DNA from: Profundibacter sp033851955
GTDB taxonomy: Bacteria > Pseudomonadota > Alphaproteobacteria > Rhodobacterales > Rhodobacteraceae
Direction of reading: 5' to 3'
Assembly (NCBI GenBank): GCA_033851955.1
Contig: JAWSVK010000009.1
Span: forward strand, 248,001-312,000
Length of the DNA: 64,000 bases
Shown one piece after another: positions 25,383-34,543 of the stretch. Both the position numbers and the translations under genes were made by a program. The first letter of the stretch is position 1, and every line of letters starts with the position of its first letter. The notes beneath the pieces were generated by a model. The model was not told the DNA's origin. It searched no databases and was given only the letters and a program-made list of their open reading frames with translations.

Positions 25383-26282
25383 TCAAGAAACGAAGGCCGG
25401 AATTTCACTGGCCAGCATGTCCCAAACCCGCCGGATACGCGGCGTTTGCTGCATAGCTTGATGGGCTGTCAGCCAAACGGGCAGGGGCGGGATTGATGCG
25501 TCCGGCAGGACTTGTTCAACGCTTGGGTCTTTGAGGCCGACATGGGTTTGGGAAAACCCGATCCCACATCCCATGCGCACCAATTCCCAGTACGCCACTG
25601 GTTCGTCACAGCGGGTTTGAAACCAGTCGCGTTTTGCCTCTACGCCGATCTGGTGCATGCCGTGTAAAATCCGTTCATCCCGATCGTAGCCGACCAAATC
25701 ATGGCCGTTGAAAATGTCGGTGATGTCTTTTGGTCGCCCTTTGCGGTCTAGATAGTCGACCGAGGCAAACATCCCAAGCGGCAGATCACACAGGTGCCGG
25801 GTGATCACATCCAATTGGGTTGGGCGGTACATGCGCAGTGCGATGTCGGCTTCTCGGAACAGCAGATTGTCGCTGGCGTCATTTGGGATCAGATCAATGC
25901 TGATTTCTGGATGAGCCAGTCGCAAATTAGCGATGATAGGCGGCAAAATAAAGTTGGCAACGAATATGCTGGCAGTGATGCGCACCGTTCCCGCGGTGTT
26001 TTGTTCCCGCCCCGCTGCCGCGAGCGACACCTGCATTGCGGCTTCTCGCATCGCCCGCGCGGGGACCAGCAGTTCCGCCCCAATATCTGTCAGCGCAAAC
26101 CCGCGTGGTTGGCGGTGGAACAGTGTAACACCGAGTTGCGCTTCGATCTGTTTGATCTGGCGGCCAAGGGTGGGCTGGCTCGCCCCCAATTTACGGGCGG
26201 CCCCTGAAAGTGAGCCTTCATCAACCACCGCAAGGAAGGATTGCAACAGAGACCAGTCAAGGGAGGTGAGGTTTTTATCCAT
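25383..26282 (-). CDS. LysR family transcriptional regulator
   Basis: A 299-residue LysR regulator: winged helix at about 8-66 (LQSFLAVVDEGSLSGAARKLGASQPTLGRQIKQIE) and a periplasmic-binding-like effector domain from about 95. It is divergent from a SDR/NmrA-type gene at 26378, with a palindrome between them, so that gene is the likely target. Confidence 0.9.
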   Translation of the reverse strand: MDKNLTSLDWSLLQSFLAVVDEGSLSGAARKLGASQPTLGRQIKQIEAQLGVTLFHRQPRGFALTDIGAELLVPARAMREAAMQVSLAAAGREQNTAGTVRITASIFVANFILPPIIANLRLAHPEISIDLIPNDASDNLLFREADIALRMYRPTQLDVITRHLCDLPLGMFASVDYLDRKGRPKDITDIFNGHDLVGYDRDERILHGMHQIGVEAKRDWFQTRCDEPVAYWELVRMGCGIGFSQTHVGLKDPSVEQVLPDASIPPLPVWLTAHQAMQQTPRIRRVWDMLASEIPAFVS

Positions 26283-26315
26283 TCAATAATGAATACACGA
26301 TCTTTGAATTTAGGC

Positions 26316-26329
26316 AATTTATATAAATT
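26316..26329. promoter_or_regulatory. 14-bp AT palindrome between the LysR gene and its divergent neighbour
   Basis: AATTTATATAAATT is a perfect palindrome in the 95-base divergent gap and contains a T-N11-A-type LysR box. It is a candidate operator controlling both genes. Confidence 0.5.
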
Positions 26330-26377
26330 TTCGTTTGGGCCATGATAGGGCAACTGTTAACCTTTAGGAGTTTGAAA

Positions 26378-27286
26378 ATGCCGAAGACTGTATTGATACT
26401 GGGCGCAACGGGCCGCTTTGGCCGCCACGCAAGCGCCGCCTTTAACGCCGCTGGCTGGACTGTCCGTAACTTTGATCGCGCCAGTGAGAACCTGCAAGAT
26501 GCCGCAACGGGTGCGGATGTGATCGTCAACGCATGGAACCCGACCTATCCTGAATGGGCCGCGCAGGTGCCAAAGCTAACGGCGCGGGTGATCGAAGCGG
26601 CCAAGATCAGCGGTGCGACTGTGATCATCCCAGGCAACGTCTATAACTATGGTATTGATGCGCCCGCGACGTTTGGAGCCACTACCCCGCATGGTGCACA
26701 AAATCCGTTGGGAAAAATACGCATTGAAATGGAGGCCGCATACCGCGCCTCGAACGTGCGCACGATCGTTCTGCGGTCAGGCGACTACATCGATACCCAA
26801 GCCTCGGGCAATTGGTTCGACATGATGATGATCCCCAAATTGAACAAAGGTCAGTTCACCTATCCCGGAAACCCTGACATCCCACACGCATGGGCGTGGT
26901 TGCCCGACTTGACCAAGGCCGCGGTCGATTTGGCAGAAATTCGGGCTGATCTGCCCGCGTTTGTTGATGTTCCATTCGCAGGGTTTACTTTGACAGGCCA
27001 CGAACTAAGCGCAGCGATTGCCAGCTGTTTGGGCTGTCCGATCCGCCTGAAGAAAATGAACTGGCTGCCATTGCAGCTTGCCCGTCCTTTCTGGCCACTG
27101 GCACGGCATCTTATTGAAATGCGGTATCTGTGGAACAAACCGCATCAAATTGATGGCGAAACACTTGCCACGCTGCTGCCCGAGTTCAATCAGGCCGCAC
27201 TGGTCGAAATCCTACCCCTAGCGTTGGGGGATCACATCGATCCAGACAAGGTGGTGACGCGAAGCCAGCGTGCCGTCAACGCTTAG
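26378..27286 (+). CDS. NAD(P)-dependent epimerase / NmrA-like SDR protein
   Basis: A 302-residue atypical short-chain dehydrogenase. The N-terminal dinucleotide motif is GATGRFG (residues 8-14) and IIPGNVYNYG carries a tyrosine at the usual catalytic place. The ATG at 26378 has AGGAG eight bases upstream. The substrate is unknown. The 3' end overlaps the convergent minus-strand gene by 69 bases. Confidence 0.82.
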   Translation: MPKTVLILGATGRFGRHASAAFNAAGWTVRNFDRASENLQDAATGADVIVNAWNPTYPEWAAQVPKLTARVIEAAKISGATVIIPGNVYNYGIDAPATFGATTPHGAQNPLGKIRIEMEAAYRASNVRTIVLRSGDYIDTQASGNWFDMMMIPKLNKGQFTYPGNPDIPHAWAWLPDLTKAAVDLAEIRADLPAFVDVPFAGFTLTGHELSAAIASCLGCPIRLKKMNWLPLQLARPFWPLARHLIEMRYLWNKPHQIDGETLATLLPEFNQAALVEILPLALGDHIDPDKVVTRSQRAVNA

Positions 27287-28453
27287 CAGCTCAGCATCCG
27301 CTGTGCCCGCCTCGGGCCAGAAAACACCCGAGGCGGTAATTTTCAATTCAACGGACGGCAGAGCATAATCCACCCGCATGTTGCCCGCGCCGGTTTCATC
27401 ATCCCAGTCGGCAGTGTCCAGCGCTGGGTCACCTTTGTGAGATGCATTGACACCGCCCTGAGCCCGCGCGGCCATAGCAGCCCCACGGCTAGCGGGGGCC
27501 ACGTCCTGTACGCGTGGGTGGGTCAGCAAATCCCGCATTGCCTGACCCCTGCCATCCCCATCAAACGGGTCCAGATTGGCGTCGCCCAGTATCACAAACG
27601 GCGCGTCATCGGGTTTCACTTCTAGCGCGCCGTCCAAATAGACAGACCAGAACCGTACCTCGTCATGATTGCGTTTTCCGTTGCGATCTTCGTCGCCGTC
27701 AAAAACTGGTGGTGTGGCGTGAAAACCCATCAGGTTGATCGGGCCGGTTTCGGTGATAACAGGCACCACCCAATGGCCTGTGGTGGACAAGCGCTGGGCG
27801 GATTGAGCGTCTGGTGAAGGGAAGGGTTTACCGCCAATCTGTGGCAACATGGCTTGTGGAAAATCGACCCAACGCAGGGCAGAAAAATCCTGCACGTCAG
27901 TCTCAGATATTGGCAGGCGCGACAAGATCGCCATGCCTCCTTGGCCGCTAAACCGCCCATAGCCTTGTGCATCGCGCGGGCCGCCGGTCTGCCCATCGCC
28001 ATCCATGTCTAGCCCCGTGTCCATGCCCGTGTTCGGGCGCAGCGCAAAGCGATACGGGTAGGGGGTTGTGGATTGGGACAATTGGTCAGCAAAGGCATTC
28101 AGCGCGGCATTGCCATAGTCATAGTCAAACCCGTTCAAAAACACGACGTCGGGCGAGATATGCACAATGATGCCAACGACGGCCTGAACCTGTTCGTCTT
28201 TGCCCGACAGAATGTCACGCAACAACAGGCCTGGCCCGCGACGGTCTAATTCAGTGTGATAACTGGCAATGCGGATCGGGCTGGTGGTGTCGGATTGCGC
28301 AGTCCCGCCCAGCAGGATCCCGAAAATTAAGCTGGCATAAGCCCATTTTGTTCGGCGATCGCGCAGGAATGCTTGCGCTTTGCCGCGATCATCGACGCGA
28401 TCCGGCCCATTGCGATGCCGCGCATAAACAGACTTGAAGGTAAAAATGCCCAT
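27218..28453 (-). CDS. Endonuclease/exonuclease/phosphatase family protein, probably exported
   Basis: An EEP-fold protein of about 411 residues. After an internal hydrophobic stretch (WAYASLIFGILLGGTAQS) that looks like a signal sequence come IRIASYHTEL, the VVFLNGFDYDYGN block, GFHATPPVFDG and FVILGDANLDPFDGDG, with the metal-binding Asp and Asn. The start is uncertain: ATG 28453 and GTG 28468 both lie inside the upstream membrane-protein gene and neither has a good ribosome binding site; the hydrophobic segment would be reached about 40 residues in. It overlaps the epimerase 3' end. Confidence 0.75.
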   Translation of the reverse strand: MGIFTFKSVYARHRNGPDRVDDRGKAQAFLRDRRTKWAYASLIFGILLGGTAQSDTTSPIRIASYHTELDRRGPGLLLRDILSGKDEQVQAVVGIIVHISPDVVFLNGFDYDYGNAALNAFADQLSQSTTPYPYRFALRPNTGMDTGLDMDGDGQTGGPRDAQGYGRFSGQGGMAILSRLPISETDVQDFSALRWVDFPQAMLPQIGGKPFPSPDAQSAQRLSTTGHWVVPVITETGPINLMGFHATPPVFDGDEDRNGKRNHDEVRFWSVYLDGALEVKPDDAPFVILGDANLDPFDGDGRGQAMRDLLTHPRVQDVAPASRGAAMAARAQGGVNASHKGDPALDTADWDDETGAGNMRVDYALPSVELKITASGVFWPEAGTADAELLSVDGTLASRHHLVWIDVIPQR

Positions 28454-29226
28454 GCTGCCATTGTCCACACCATCGTCTGCGGAGAATCAAGCGTAATCGG
28501 ATTAAACACGGTTGCGCCAGCCTTGATGATGGCAGGTGAAACAAACGGCAACAAGAAGCCAAGAGCAATGTTTAAACGTGCGTCTCGGTACAGGCGCTCA
28601 ACCACATCGCCGCCAGCGGTCGGGTCAAAAGTTGGTAAGTTCACCCAAACATTGAATGGTTTGCTGTGCGATGGCCAGCCCTGAAGGCGCAGCAAGATAA
28701 CGAAGACAGCCAATCCGATCAGCGAAACCAAATAGCTGATTCCAGCGGTTGTGCGTACCAAAATTAGAGTTTGAACGTTCGCATCTTCGGGCAGCATCAG
28801 CACCACCAGCTGAACGGGGCTATAAGGGAAATCAATGGCTTTGCCGATCACAGATCCGGTTGCTTCGACAAATTGTGTCAGGGTCGTCGGCTCTGTTTGA
28901 CCGCGAAACACCACGGACAAAAAGAAAACGGTCAAAAATAAAGAGACATATCGGACGCGGTTAAACGGTGGGGCGTCGCGAAACTCAACCAGGCTCGGAT
29001 AGATTGAATAGTATTCAACGAACGTCAAGAAGCCGCCGAATATGGCAATCAGAGAGACAATTTGAATGGAATCGGGGTTTAACCCAGGCAACATCAATGC
29101 CGGCGTTGCCACCAACACCACAATCAACATTGCGCGAACAAACGCGCCTATAAGCCGTGCAATCACTGCTCTGTTACCCTTAATTCGGTCGGATGCGATG
29201 CTATGCCGCTTCCTTTTCCCAAACAT
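28327..29226 (-). CDS. Multi-pass membrane protein, function unknown
   Basis: A 299-residue protein (GTG at 29292 would add 22 charged residues). It begins with a basic segment FGKRKRHSIASDRIKGNRAV and has about six to seven hydrophobic stretches, such as AMLIVVLVATPALMLPGL and YVSLFLTVFFLSVVF. I recognise no catalytic motif. It overlaps the EEP-family gene by more than 120 bases in another frame, so the two are probably co-translated. Confidence 0.7.
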   Translation of the reverse strand: MFGKRKRHSIASDRIKGNRAVIARLIGAFVRAMLIVVLVATPALMLPGLNPDSIQIVSLIAIFGGFLTFVEYYSIYPSLVEFRDAPPFNRVRYVSLFLTVFFLSVVFRGQTEPTTLTQFVEATGSVIGKAIDFPYSPVQLVVLMLPEDANVQTLILVRTTAGISYLVSLIGLAVFVILLRLQGWPSHSKPFNVWVNLPTFDPTAGGDVVERLYRDARLNIALGFLLPFVSPAIIKAGATVFNPITLDSPQTMVWTMAAWAFLPSSLFMRGIAMGRIASMIAAKRKHSCAIAEQNGLMPA

Positions 29227-29370
29227 TTTCCGCACATTATGGCGGCTTGCCTCAATCTTGCCCAATTTTTGCCTTCTTTCACTTTCCAGCACAAGTCATG
29301 GTTAACAATATGTAAATGTTTATGGCGTTTTCGTGGAGAAACTGGTGCGACTTTGCATCAAATTGGCAGC

Positions 29371-29398
29371 AAAAAAGGGTCCGACCAACGCCGGACCC
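29371..29398 (-). terminator. Intrinsic terminator of leuC-leuD
   Basis: Read on the minus strand, GGGTCCG (29398-29392) pairs with CGGACCC (29383-29377) across an eight-base loop, followed at once by six T residues. This is a textbook Rho-independent terminator 50-75 bases after the leuD stop. Confidence 0.9.
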
Positions 29399-29446
29399 TA
29401 TATGTAGTGGATATTGTTTTTCAGACAGCTAGATTTTCAAGCTAAC

Positions 29447-30052
29447 CTATACCCAAGGACGGCTTGTCGCCGCCATTGTTTCGAATTTGGCAATAGAATC
29501 TGATTTTTGCAGTGTCAGGTCGATATCATCCAACCCTTCCAACAAGCACTGTTTTTTGAATGCATCCACATCAAAGGCGATCACGTCGCCATCCGAAGTG
29601 GTGATTTCCTGTGCCTCAAGGTCAATCGCCATACGGGCGTTTGCACCTTTTTCGGCGTCTTTCATCAGCTTGTCTACCTGTTCTTGGGGCAAGACAATTG
29701 GCAGAATGCCATTTTTAAAGCAGTTGCTGAAAAAGATGTCTGCAAAGCTGGTCGAGATCACGCAAGTGATGCCGAAATCTTTGATCGCCCAAGGTGCGTG
29801 TTCACGTGATGAGCCACAACCAAAGTTGTCACCCGCCACCAATATCGCTGTATCGCGATAGGCTGGTTTGTTTAAGACGAAGTTAGGGTTTTCGCTACCG
29901 TCTTCGTTAAACCGCATTTCGTCAAACAAGTTTTTACCAAGGCCGGAGCGCTTGATCGTTTTCAAAAATAGTTTGGGGATGATCATATCGGTGTCGATAT
30001 TGACCAAAGGCATCGGGGCGGCGATGCCCGTCAGTTTGTTGAATTTATCCAT
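29447..30052 (-). CDS. leuD: 3-isopropylmalate dehydratase small subunit
   Basis: A 201-residue LeuD. The swivelling-domain signature NIDTDMIIPKLFLKTI and the substrate loop FGCGSSREHAPWA are both present. With LeuC it isomerises 2-isopropylmalate to 3-isopropylmalate. The ATG at 30052 (MDKFNKLTGIAAP) is chosen; the frame is open to 30079 without family support. It follows leuC in the same direction after about 90 bases. Confidence 0.96.
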   Translation of the reverse strand: MDKFNKLTGIAAPMPLVNIDTDMIIPKLFLKTIKRSGLGKNLFDEMRFNEDGSENPNFVLNKPAYRDTAILVAGDNFGCGSSREHAPWAIKDFGITCVISTSFADIFFSNCFKNGILPIVLPQEQVDKLMKDAEKGANARMAIDLEAQEITTSDGDVIAFDVDAFKKQCLLEGLDDIDLTLQKSDSIAKFETMAATSRPWV

Positions 30053-30141
30053 CTTGGTGTCCTTTCTCGAACCGCTCATTGAGCCTTACGGCTCTCTTCG
30101 CTCGTCACGAAGAAAGCCCGTAAGGGATTGATGAGTGGCCC

Positions 30142-31551
30142 CTAAATCATATCCCGAACATCGGTCAGATGTCCGGTTATTGCAGCGGCCGCAGCCATCG
30201 CGGGCGACACCAGGTGGGTGCGGCTTTCGCGCCCTTGGCGGCCCTCAAAGTTCCGGTTGCTGGTTGATGCACTGCGCTCACCCGGCTCCAGCTTGTCTGG
30301 GTTCATTGCCAAACACATGGAACAACCCGCCAGCCGCCATTCAAACCCGGCGTCCAAAAACACCTTGTCCAGACCCTCGGCCTCGGCCTGCAAACGCACC
30401 AGACCAGAGCCCGGCACAACCATCGCCCGCATCCCGTCTTTGATTTTCTTACCGCGCAGGATATCGGCAGCGGCACGGAAATCCTCGATCCGGCCATTGG
30501 TACAGGACCCGATAAACACCGTATCAATCTGGATGTCGGTCAGTTTCATACCCGCCTCAAGGCCCATGTACTCCAACGAACGCTTTGCGGCATCGACTTT
30601 GCCGCCCGCAAAATCGGATGGGAACGGCACAGTTGCCGTAATAGGCAATGCGTCTTCGGGCGATGTGCCCCACGTCACAGTCGGAACGATGTCTTCGCCC
30701 TTTAGCACCAGCACTTGGTCGAAATGCGCGCCTTCATCAGTGAACAGCGTCTTCCACCATTCCAGCGCCATATCCCACTCGTCGCCCTTTGGCGCATGTG
30801 GACGGCCTTTGACATACTTATAGGTGGTTTCGTCCGGCGCAATCAGACCCGCGCGCGCGCCGCCCTCAATTGCCATGTTGCAAACCGTCATCCGGCCTTC
30901 CATCGACATATCGCGGATCACTTGGCCGCAATATTCAATCACATGGCTGGTGCCACCTGCAGTGCCCGTTTTGGCGATCACCGCCATGGTCACGTCTTTT
31001 GGCGTTACACCGGGCATCAACTTGCCGGTGATCTCGACCTTCATGTTTTTGCTCTTGGCTTGGATCAGTGTTTGCGTCGCCAATACATGTTCAACCTCAG
31101 AGGTGCCGATGCCATGCGCAAGCGAGCCAAAGGCCCCGTGCGTGGCCGTGTGGCTGTCGCCGCAAACCACGGTCATGCCGGGCAGGGTCCAGCCTTGCTC
31201 TGGACCAACGATATGCACAACACCTTGGCGCACGTCATCGACGGGGTAATAATGCACGCCGAAATCGCGCGCGTTCTTGTCCAGCGCTTCCAGCTGGATA
31301 CGGCTTTCCTCGTTTTCGACTTCGCCTTCGGTGCGGTCCAACGTGGTCGGCACGTTGTGATCCGGCACAGCAATGGTTTTATCCGGCGAATGCACCTTGC
31401 GGCCCGACATGCGCAGCCCTTCAAAGGCTTGCGGGCTGGTGACTTCGTGGACCAAGTGGCGATCAATATACAAAAGACAGGTGCCGTCGTCGTCCTGATG
31501 GGCAACATGGGCATCCCAGATTTTATCATAGAGTGTTTTGGGGGCGGTCAT
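30142..31551 (-). CDS. leuC: 3-isopropylmalate dehydratase large subunit
   Basis: A 469-residue aconitase-family enzyme. The N-terminus TLYDKIWDAHVAH, VCGDSHTATHGAFGSLAHGIGTSEVEHV and FIGSCTNGRIEDF are present, and the 4Fe-4S cysteines are in GSCTNG and GCSMCLAMN. It forms the isomerase with LeuD. The upstream leader holds overlapping inverted repeats that could form alternative hairpins. Confidence 0.97.
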   Translation of the reverse strand: MTAPKTLYDKIWDAHVAHQDDDGTCLLYIDRHLVHEVTSPQAFEGLRMSGRKVHSPDKTIAVPDHNVPTTLDRTEGEVENEESRIQLEALDKNARDFGVHYYPVDDVRQGVVHIVGPEQGWTLPGMTVVCGDSHTATHGAFGSLAHGIGTSEVEHVLATQTLIQAKSKNMKVEITGKLMPGVTPKDVTMAVIAKTGTAGGTSHVIEYCGQVIRDMSMEGRMTVCNMAIEGGARAGLIAPDETTYKYVKGRPHAPKGDEWDMALEWWKTLFTDEGAHFDQVLVLKGEDIVPTVTWGTSPEDALPITATVPFPSDFAGGKVDAAKRSLEYMGLEAGMKLTDIQIDTVFIGSCTNGRIEDFRAAADILRGKKIKDGMRAMVVPGSGLVRLQAEAEGLDKVFLDAGFEWRLAGCSMCLAMNPDKLEPGERSASTSNRNFEGRQGRESRTHLVSPAMAAAAAITGHLTDVRDMI

Positions 31552-31606
31552 GGTTTTTCCTTTCCCGCAATATGAATTTGGCTTGTGATTGGCTGAAGCG
31601 AGGCGG

Positions 31607-31645
31607 CTGACCCTAAAGGCCAGCTGCGAGGGTCAGGCCCTGACC
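31607..31645 (-). promoter_or_regulatory. Overlapping inverted repeats in the leuC leader
   Basis: Three related segments lie 55-95 bases before leuC: CTGACCCT (31607-31614), AGGGTCAG (31629-31636) and TGACC (31641-31645, pairing with GGTCA 31631-31635). The middle one can pair with either neighbour, so two mutually exclusive hairpins are possible, as in an attenuator. No T run follows either one. Confidence 0.4.
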
Positions 31646-31783
31646 ATGAAACCTCCACGGCAGGAAGGAATGGTCATCTACTTCGAAAATACGTTTCATA
31701 TCTAGCGCAATACATGGCGCAGCACACGCGGGCAAGGGGTGTAGGCATTGTCATAGGCATAATAACTGTGCCACCTTGGCCTT

Positions 31784-33103
31784 ATGGAGCAAGAAGTCGA
31801 AGAAGTAGCGATTGATTTAGGCACACAGTTGCAAATCATGATTGAAAAGTTGGTGACCTTTGCCAACACCCTTTTGCTGCCCTCGCGGCTGACCCAAATG
31901 GGCATCATGATTGGGCTGCTGGTGGTGGCCTATCTGTTCAAATTGTACTTCGGACCAAAGTACCACAATTGGATGCGCGGCCTTGAGGGGCGTCCAAAAT
32001 GGCAGCTGAGGGTCTTGTTGATGATCTACCGGCGCATGCAGCTCGTGGTTTTCGTGATCTTGATCTGGGTTGCTATTGCCATAATGCGCGAAGTGTTAAA
32101 CCTGTTTCCATCGCGCACCTATTTGATGGCGATTGTCGGCACGATTGGACTGGCTTGGGTGCTGGTGGTGATCGCTGCGCGTTCTATCCACAATCCACTG
32201 CTGCGGCGCACCACCACATGGGGGGCCTGGATTTATGCGGCGCTGTATTTCCTTGGCTTGGTTCAGTCAACGGAACAATTGTTGGATCAAATTGCCATCA
32301 ACCTTGGGGATTTCCACCTGTCAGCTTTGTTGATCATCAAGGTGTTGATTGTCACAGTGGTGCTGCTTGCACTGGCACGGGGGATATCATCCTCGACCTC
32401 CAAACGTATCAGGCAGAATGACGAAATATCGCCGTCCATGCAGGTGTTGATGGTCAAGTTCTTGCAGGTGATCCTGTATGGTTTTGCCTTTTTCATCGGT
32501 CTAAAAGCCACTGGATTTGACCTGACTGGTCTTGCTGTTCTCTCGGGGGCCATCGGTATCGGTCTTGGGTTTGGTCTGCAAAAGGTGGTGTCGAACCTTG
32601 TGTCGGGCATCATCATCCTGCTGGATAAATCCATCAAACCGGGCGACGTGATTTCTTTGGGCGATACCTTTGGCTGGATCAACACGCTGGGCGCACGCTA
32701 TGCGTCCGTGGTGACGCGAGACGGTAAAGAATACCTGATCCCGAATGAGGATTTGATCACCAACCAAGTGGTCAACTGGTCACACACAAATGATTTCGTG
32801 CGGCTCGATATCTTCTTTGGAACCGCCTATACCGACGACCCCCATAAAGTACGCGCCTTGGCCCGCGAGGCCGCAGGCAGCGTGGCGCGTGTGCTCTCAA
32901 CCCGCCCGCCAGTTTGTCACATCGTAGGATTTGGCGACAGCTCGGTCGACTACATCCTGCGGTTCTGGATTATCGATCCAACCGACGGGCTGACCAATAT
33001 TCGGGGCAATGTCTATTTGGCACTTTGGGACGCTTTCAAAGAGAACGACATCTCGATTCCATTCCCACAACGTGAAGTCAAAATTCTGGAAGACCCGAAA
33101 TGA
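31784..33103 (+). CDS. MscS-family mechanosensitive ion channel
   Basis: A 439-residue small-conductance channel. Several membrane segments come first (about 35-55, 85-110, 115-135, 150-170, 190-210); then the pore-lining helix and linker read LAVLSGAIGIGLGFGLQKVVSNLVSGIIILLDKSIKPGD in outline (from about residue 251), followed by GWINTLGARYASVVTRDGKEYLIPNEDLI of the beta domain. It would release solutes on osmotic downshift. Its TGA overlaps the next ATG. Confidence 0.92.
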   Translation: MEQEVEEVAIDLGTQLQIMIEKLVTFANTLLLPSRLTQMGIMIGLLVVAYLFKLYFGPKYHNWMRGLEGRPKWQLRVLLMIYRRMQLVVFVILIWVAIAIMREVLNLFPSRTYLMAIVGTIGLAWVLVVIAARSIHNPLLRRTTTWGAWIYAALYFLGLVQSTEQLLDQIAINLGDFHLSALLIIKVLIVTVVLLALARGISSSTSKRIRQNDEISPSMQVLMVKFLQVILYGFAFFIGLKATGFDLTGLAVLSGAIGIGLGFGLQKVVSNLVSGIIILLDKSIKPGDVISLGDTFGWINTLGARYASVVTRDGKEYLIPNEDLITNQVVNWSHTNDFVRLDIFFGTAYTDDPHKVRALAREAAGSVARVLSTRPPVCHIVGFGDSSVDYILRFWIIDPTDGLTNIRGNVYLALWDAFKENDISIPFPQREVKILEDPK

Positions 33104-34503
33104 AAGACGCCACCAGTTTGATTGCCGATTTGCGATCCAGCAAACTGTTAGCGCAGGATTTGATGCGCGAGACCCTCGCCAACATCAACACTTGGAATCC
33201 CGCCGTGAATGCCATCGTCGGGATGCGGCCGGTTGATGACATTATGGCCGACGCCAAAGCGGCCGACGAGACCCGGCCTAAAGGTCCGCTGCACGGATTG
33301 CCCATCGCGATCAAAGACCTTGCCGAGACCAAAGGCATTCGAACCACCTTTGGGTCACCAATCTGGGCCGACAATATCCCAACAGTGGACTGTCTGATGG
33401 TGCAGCGCATTCGGGATGCGGGCGCGATCATCATTGGTAAAACCAACACGCCGGAATATGGCCTTGGCTCGCACAGCTATAACCCCGTCTACGGCGTGAC
33501 GCGCAATCCTTATGACACTTCTGTGTCCGCTGGCGGCTCGAGTGGTGGCGCGGCGGTGGCGCTGGCCACAGGGATGCTGCCGCTAGCCGATGGCTCCGAC
33601 ATGATGGGTTCCCTGCGCAATCCGGCGGCATGGAACAACGTCTACGGGTTCCGCCCAAGCTATGGCTTGGTACCGGACGACCCTGTGGGTGACAGCTTTT
33701 TGCACCAGCTTTCAACCAACGGCCCGATGGCCCGCAGTATTCGCGATCTTGTGCTGCTGTTGCAAGTGATCGGCACCCCTGACGCGCGGCTGCCCCACAG
33801 CATGGCCCCGTTCGAACCACTGCCGGATGTGTCTGATCTAAAGGGGCTGACCATCGGCTGGGTCGCAGATTGGGACGGCTATTATCCGATGGACCCCGAA
33901 GTCCTGCAGCTTTGTGAAAACGGCCTTGAACAAATGCAAGCGCTGGGCGCAACGGTTAAACCCTTTACACCCCCGATCGCCCCGGATCAGCTTTGGCACG
34001 CTTGGATCACCCTGCGCAGCTGGGCCATCGCCGCCAAAATGGCACCGCTCTTTCATGACCCTAAAACCCGCGACTTGCTAAAACCCGAAATGATCTGGGA
34101 GGTCGAGCGCGGGCTGGCCATGTCCGCCGTTGAGGTCCACGAGGCCAGCGTGATCCGCTCCAATTGGTTCGCAGCCTTCGCGGCCCAAACTGACGCCGAC
34201 ATCATGGCACTGCCCTCCGCACAAATATTCCCGTTCAACGCCGACCTGTCTTGGCCCAAAACCGTGATGGGCCGCGGCATGGACAGCTATCATCGCTGGA
34301 TGGAAGTGGTCGTGCCCGCCTCGCTCACCGGATTGCCTGCGCTAAACGTGCCTGTTGGGTTCAGCGCAACAGGTTTGCCGATGGGTCTGCAACTGATCGG
34401 TCAACGCGGCACTGACGCGCGTATCCTGCAAATTGGTCAAGTCTATCATGACGCCACCGACTGGCCTGCCCAGCATCCGCCGCAAATGAAAAAGAACTGT
34501 TAA
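33100..34503 (+). CDS. Amidase (amidase-signature family)
   Basis: A 467-residue amidase-signature enzyme with the Ser-cisSer-Lys triad: lysine in LPIAIKDLAETKG, serine in SAGGSSGGAAVA, and the nucleophile serine in DGSDMMGSLRNPA, where MM-G replaces the more usual GG motif. It hydrolyses an unknown carboxamide in the cytoplasm. No gatB or gatC is adjacent, so it is unlikely to be GatA. It overlaps the MscS gene (ATGA). Confidence 0.9.
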   Translation: MKDATSLIADLRSSKLLAQDLMRETLANINTWNPAVNAIVGMRPVDDIMADAKAADETRPKGPLHGLPIAIKDLAETKGIRTTFGSPIWADNIPTVDCLMVQRIRDAGAIIIGKTNTPEYGLGSHSYNPVYGVTRNPYDTSVSAGGSSGGAAVALATGMLPLADGSDMMGSLRNPAAWNNVYGFRPSYGLVPDDPVGDSFLHQLSTNGPMARSIRDLVLLLQVIGTPDARLPHSMAPFEPLPDVSDLKGLTIGWVADWDGYYPMDPEVLQLCENGLEQMQALGATVKPFTPPIAPDQLWHAWITLRSWAIAAKMAPLFHDPKTRDLLKPEMIWEVERGLAMSAVEVHEASVIRSNWFAAFAAQTDADIMALPSAQIFPFNADLSWPKTVMGRGMDSYHRWMEVVVPASLTGLPALNVPVGFSATGLPMGLQLIGQRGTDARILQIGQVYHDATDWPAQHPPQMKKNC

Positions 34504-34543
34504 TCACCGATTATCTCGCAAAACGATTCAAGCCGAGCTCGCT

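Noticed and set aside
30715..31575. 286-codon frame antisense to leuC
   Set aside because: It is a shadow of the unmistakable leuC frame.
33100..34503. Reading the amidase as glutamyl-tRNA amidotransferase subunit GatA
   Set aside because: No gatB or gatC is nearby and the catalytic loop DGSDMMGSLR differs from GatA.
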